64,000 nt of DNA from CAYWWM01 sp965198025 (lineage in GTDB: Bacteria > Acidobacteriota > Terriglobia > 2-12-FULL-54-10), in the NCBI GenBank assembly GCA_965198025.1, contig OZ240237.1:2852001-2916000 (forward strand), read 5' to 3'. Of the stretch, positions 61,834 through 64,000 are shown in pieces; within the stretch, counting starts at the first letter, position 1, and each line of letters opens with the position of its first letter. A program made the position numbers and the translations under genes. The notes below the pieces were generated by a model, which was not told the origin of the DNA, made no database searches, and saw nothing but the letters and a program-made list of their open reading frames with translations.

Positions 61834-62826
61834 ATGAGGATGCAGAAACTGGCGCTTACACTGGCATGCGGACCGTACGATCGCACGGAAGCATTGCGGG
61901 CCGGAGAGGTCGAACCTGAGGGAATCGACCTCAACTATGTCGCGATTCAAAACCCGCCCGAGATTTTTGTCCGCATGATCCGCAATCAGGAATTCGACGT
62001 CTCCGAGATGTCCTCGGCCGTCTACTTGCGCCGGCGCGCCAAAGGCAACTTTCCCTTTGTTGCGATTCCCGTCTTCCCATCCCGGATGTTCCGGCACAGC
62101 TTTGTATTCTGCAACATGCAGTCCGGCATTCAGACGGCGAAGGACCTCGAAGGGCGGCGCGTGGGCGTGCCAGCCTATGGTCAGACGGCGGCGGTATGGA
62201 TTCGCGGCATCCTGAAGGACGAGTACGGCGCAGCGTGGGAAAAGATGCGTTGGTTCGTCGGCGGACTGGATGAACCGCGCCCTGCAGACGAGTTGGACGA
62301 GCGGCCCGCCGCAGACGTTTCGCTGGAATTCATCGGCACAGGCCAGACCCTCAGCGGGATGCTCGCAAGCGGCGAGCTCGACGCCCTGCTCGGGGCGATT
62401 CAGCCGTCCTGCTTTGGCAACAGCCCGCATGTCGAGCGGCTCTTCCGCAACCCGAGGAAGACGGAACGGGAGTACTTTCGGAAGACCGGAGTCTTTCCGA
62501 TCATGCATACGCTGGTCATCCGTGAGACGCTCTACCAAAAGGAACCCTGGATCGCCGAGAGCCTGTTCCAGGCGTTCCAGCAGGCGAAGGACCTGTGCCT
62601 GCGCCAGGCGCGTTTCAGCGCTGCGTTGCGGTACATCCTCCCCTGGCTGTTGGATGACTTGGAGGAAATGCATACGTTGTTCGGTCCGGACCCCTGGCCG
62701 TATGGACTAGAGGCCAATCGCAAGACTTTGGAAACGCTGATGCGGTATCTGGTGGAGCAGCAACTGCTGGATCAGGCGCCGGGGCTTGCGGAATTGTTCG
62801 CGCCGATTTCCGGTTCCCGCAAATGA
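61834..62826 (+). CDS. 4,5-dihydroxyphthalate decarboxylase (Pht5)-like protein
   Basis: 330 residues. The start LALTLACGPYDRTEALRAGEVEPEGIDL (quoted here as LACGPYDRTEAL) and the segments FVRMIRNQEFDVSEMS, FVAIPVFPSRMFRHSFVF and RRVGVPAYGQTAAVWIRGIL strongly resemble Pht5-type 4,5-dihydroxyphthalate decarboxylases. The fold is that of a periplasmic binding protein of the thiamine-precursor/NMT1 type, but there is no signal peptide, so it acts in the cytoplasm. Many homologues are annotated as ABC substrate-binding proteins; activity should be treated as uncertain. It stands alone without other phthalate genes. Confidence 0.78.
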   Translation: MRMQKLALTLACGPYDRTEALRAGEVEPEGIDLNYVAIQNPPEIFVRMIRNQEFDVSEMSSAVYLRRRAKGNFPFVAIPVFPSRMFRHSFVFCNMQSGIQTAKDLEGRRVGVPAYGQTAAVWIRGILKDEYGAAWEKMRWFVGGLDEPRPADELDERPAADVSLEFIGTGQTLSGMLASGELDALLGAIQPSCFGNSPHVERLFRNPRKTEREYFRKTGVFPIMHTLVIRETLYQKEPWIAESLFQAFQQAKDLCLRQARFSAALRYILPWLLDDLEEMHTLFGPDPWPYGLEANRKTLETLMRYLVEQQLLDQAPGLAELFAPISGSRK

Positions 62827-62836
62827 GAGTTCACTA

Positions 62837-62877
62837 TCTCGGTTCTCTCGGTTCTTTCGGTTGTTTCGGTTCTTTCG
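62837..62877. repeat. 9-nt tandem repeat (TTTCGGTTC type), 4.5 copies
   Basis: Units tctcggttc, tctcggttc, tttcggttg, tttcggttc and tttcg in 9-nt register, starting 10 nt after the Pht5-like stop codon. Followed by AAAAAACGCACTAAAAA, close to the sequence downstream of the 17131 copy. Confidence 0.75.
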
Positions 62878-62987
62878 ACAGACAAAAAACGCACTAAAAA
62901 CGGGTTCGCGCACGCCTGGCGGCGTCTTGTTCCCTTCCCGGCAGACCGGATGCAAGGGTCCTCGCACGCAGGGCGGCGGCAAGAACA

Positions 62988-63024
62988 AGCCGCAGGCAAA
63001 AATGCCTGTCGCTACTTTGCGGCT
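62988..63024 (-). repeat. REP-like nested hairpins
   Basis: On the minus strand GTAG (63015-63012) precedes CGACAGGCA, a TTTT loop and TGCCTGCGG; the inner arms CAGGCA/TGCCTG pair perfectly. A second GTAG a few bases upstream precedes GCAGCCGCA, whose arm AGCCGCA can pair with TGCGGCT. Head and layout are REP-like, but the stem differs from the 22-24 kb family. Confidence 0.5.
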
Positions 63025-63275
63025 GCGCTACACCAACCCTGAAATTGGTCTAGACCTCCCCCAATATTTACTGGTACTTATAGGCCTTGTGATTTCGAGT
63101 GTTCTGGATCGGGCGTTCCGAGCGGGCCGTTTTGTGCTATATAGTTAAGTAGCCGCCGGAAGGTGGAATTGTACCCAAGGCGTCCCGACCTGAGCAGCGG
63201 GTCTCGTGAAGCTGCCTGCGAGGAATGGGCTTGCGCGCATGGGACACGGCCTTGAATTGGATACGGAGGATCACT

Positions 63276-63647
63276 ATGAAACAACTGAAATGGACGGTGT
63301 TGTTGGCAGGCGTGTTGATGCTGGGCATGACGGCTCCGGCCTTCTCGCATCACTCGCACGCCATGTTCGATCACACCAAGCAGATTATCGTTACCGGCAC
63401 TGTGAGTGAATTCGTGTACCGCAATCCGCACGGGTTTCTCTACGTCGACGTGGAGGGGGAAAACGGCGAGACGGTGAACTACTGGGTGGAGATGTCGAAC
63501 CTGACGAACATGGTCCGGCGCGGCATCGGCAGAACAACGTTCAAGCCCGGCGACACGGTGGAGGTGAACTTGCATCCCCTGTCGGACGGCCGCCCGGGCG
63601 GCAGCTACATTACCATCGTGGGCGCCGATGGGAAAACCTACGAATAA
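63276..63647 (+). CDS. DUF6152 family secreted protein
   Basis: 123 residues from ATG 63276 with GGAGGA upstream; the longer frame from 63225 has no site. A signal peptide ends near APAFS, giving the mature start HHSHAMFDHTKQIIVTGTV, the typical histidine-rich beginning of this family. The mature domain is beta-rich (YRNPHGFLYVDVEGENGETV, FKPGDTVEVNLHPLSDGRPGG, shown in part). Function unknown. The following secreted-protein gene begins 59 nt downstream. Confidence 0.82.
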   Translation: MKQLKWTVLLAGVLMLGMTAPAFSHHSHAMFDHTKQIIVTGTVSEFVYRNPHGFLYVDVEGENGETVNYWVEMSNLTNMVRRGIGRTTFKPGDTVEVNLHPLSDGRPGGSYITIVGADGKTYE

Positions 63648-63706
63648 GCCCCCGGCCGTATCTGTAGCGATCTGCCAGTAACCTTGCGACCCGAGGAGGG
63701 AAAACT

Positions 63707-64000
63707 GTGAGCGCAAACATCAGGGTAGCGGCGGTAATAGCCGTGATGCTGGCCGGTGTCTCGCTGTCGGTTCCGGCAGCCGCACAAACCACCATCTTTG
63801 ACACCACCGATTTCCGGCAAGACCGCGCGCTGTGGACCAATCCGGCCTATTACCGAAACAATACGGCCGGTCAGCTTCGGGGCATGGCGATCGGTATCGA
63901 ATCCTACCAGGATTCCGGCCAAGTGGGCTCCTCACGCCCGTACGGGTCGGAAGGTACCGGTCAATCCGGCGAGACAAATTTCACCAGCCCGCACGCTTAC
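63707..64000 (+). CDS. Secreted protein, truncated by window end
   Basis: 98 codons from GTG 63707, open to the end of the window, with GAGGAGGG 6 nt upstream. The N-terminus SANIRVAAVIAVMLAGVSL continues to a cleavage site near PAAAQ. The visible mature part (FDTTDFRQDRALWTNPAYYR) is not recognisable. Its position after the DUF6152 gene suggests co-transcription. Confidence 0.65.
   Translation, partial: MSANIRVAAVIAVMLAGVSLSVPAAAQTTIFDTTDFRQDRALWTNPAYYRNNTAGQLRGMAIGIESYQDSGQVGSSRPYGSEGTGQSGETNFTSPHAY

Larger units (their letters stand above)
62827..63275. other. Intergenic region with repeats
   Basis: 449 nt between the Pht5-like and DUF6152 genes. It holds the third 9-nt repeat run (62837-62877), an A-rich stretch (near 62882-62900) similar to one at 17180-17210, and REP-like nested hairpins (62988-63024). 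Confidence 0.55.

Overview
The window is GC-rich bacterial chromosome, most likely from an Acidobacteriota member (Bryobacter/Solibacter-like or a relative). The basis for this is the paired DUF1592-type cytochrome and DUF1552 genes, abundant secreted proteins with beta-propeller, ankyrin or carboxypeptidase-regulatory domains, a DUF6152 protein, glycine-zipper exoproteins, and a cox operon with two subunit III genes. No ribosomal marker is present, so the assignment is an inference from gene content.

Layout. Positions 1-11.8 kb (minus strand): two copies of a DUF1592 (multidomain c-type cytochrome) plus DUF1552 (Tat-exported) pair, each joined by an ATGA overlap. Between them lie an orphan TAXI-type binding protein, an NHL propeller and an ankyrin protein. 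12-17 kb: a cytochrome/propeller protein, murD, a glycine-zipper exoprotein and a DUF1028-TPR protein. 17.4-28.8 kb: fbaB, then an aromatic-acid cluster (3-hydroxybenzoate 6-hydroxylase type enzyme, M20 amidohydrolase, gentisate 1,2-dioxygenase, FAA hydrolase) followed by hemW and threonine aldolase. This cluster is interrupted by about 1.85 kb of REP palindromes surrounding a REP-associated tyrosine transposase (RAYT). 29-34.5 kb (minus): PilZ protein, UvrD-like helicase-nuclease, panE, and a zinc phospholipase C/P1-nuclease-like protein. 34.9-41.4 kb: aa3-type cytochrome c oxidase operon (coxB, coxA, two subunit III genes, subunit IV), a small CxxC membrane protein and an M28 peptidase. 41.5-47 kb: YgiT-type zinc finger beside a possible toxin remnant, a selenocysteine-containing selD with its own bSECIS hairpin, a GntR regulator, a zinc-peptidase lipoprotein and an ornithine cyclodeaminase homologue. 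47.3-53 kb: Tat-linked three-subunit molybdenum hydroxylase and a B3-type metallo-beta-lactamase fold protein. 53-60.5 kb: housekeeping genes (IMPase family, galU, ruvC, yebC, DinB, thioesterase, PIN toxin, dapD, dapA). 61-64 kb: small lipoprotein, tRNA-Arg(ACG), a Pht5-like protein, a DUF6152 protein and a truncated secreted protein.

Two systems stand out. First, the RAYT at 23.4 kb lies between two arrays holding 15 near-identical palindromes. Each has the GTAG-plus-palindrome layout known for REP elements. A boundary element in the opposite orientation sits at the gentisate dioxygenase stop codon, and a diverged solitary copy lies at 8.0 kb. Second, selD begins upstream of an in-frame TGA that aligns with catalytic residue 17 of SelD, followed 13 nt later by a perfect 7-bp hairpin with a GGT loop. 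Conventional gene calling would truncate this gene.

Other themes are a 9-nt repeat family in three intergenic regions and an IMPase-family protein lacking a canonical metal ligand.
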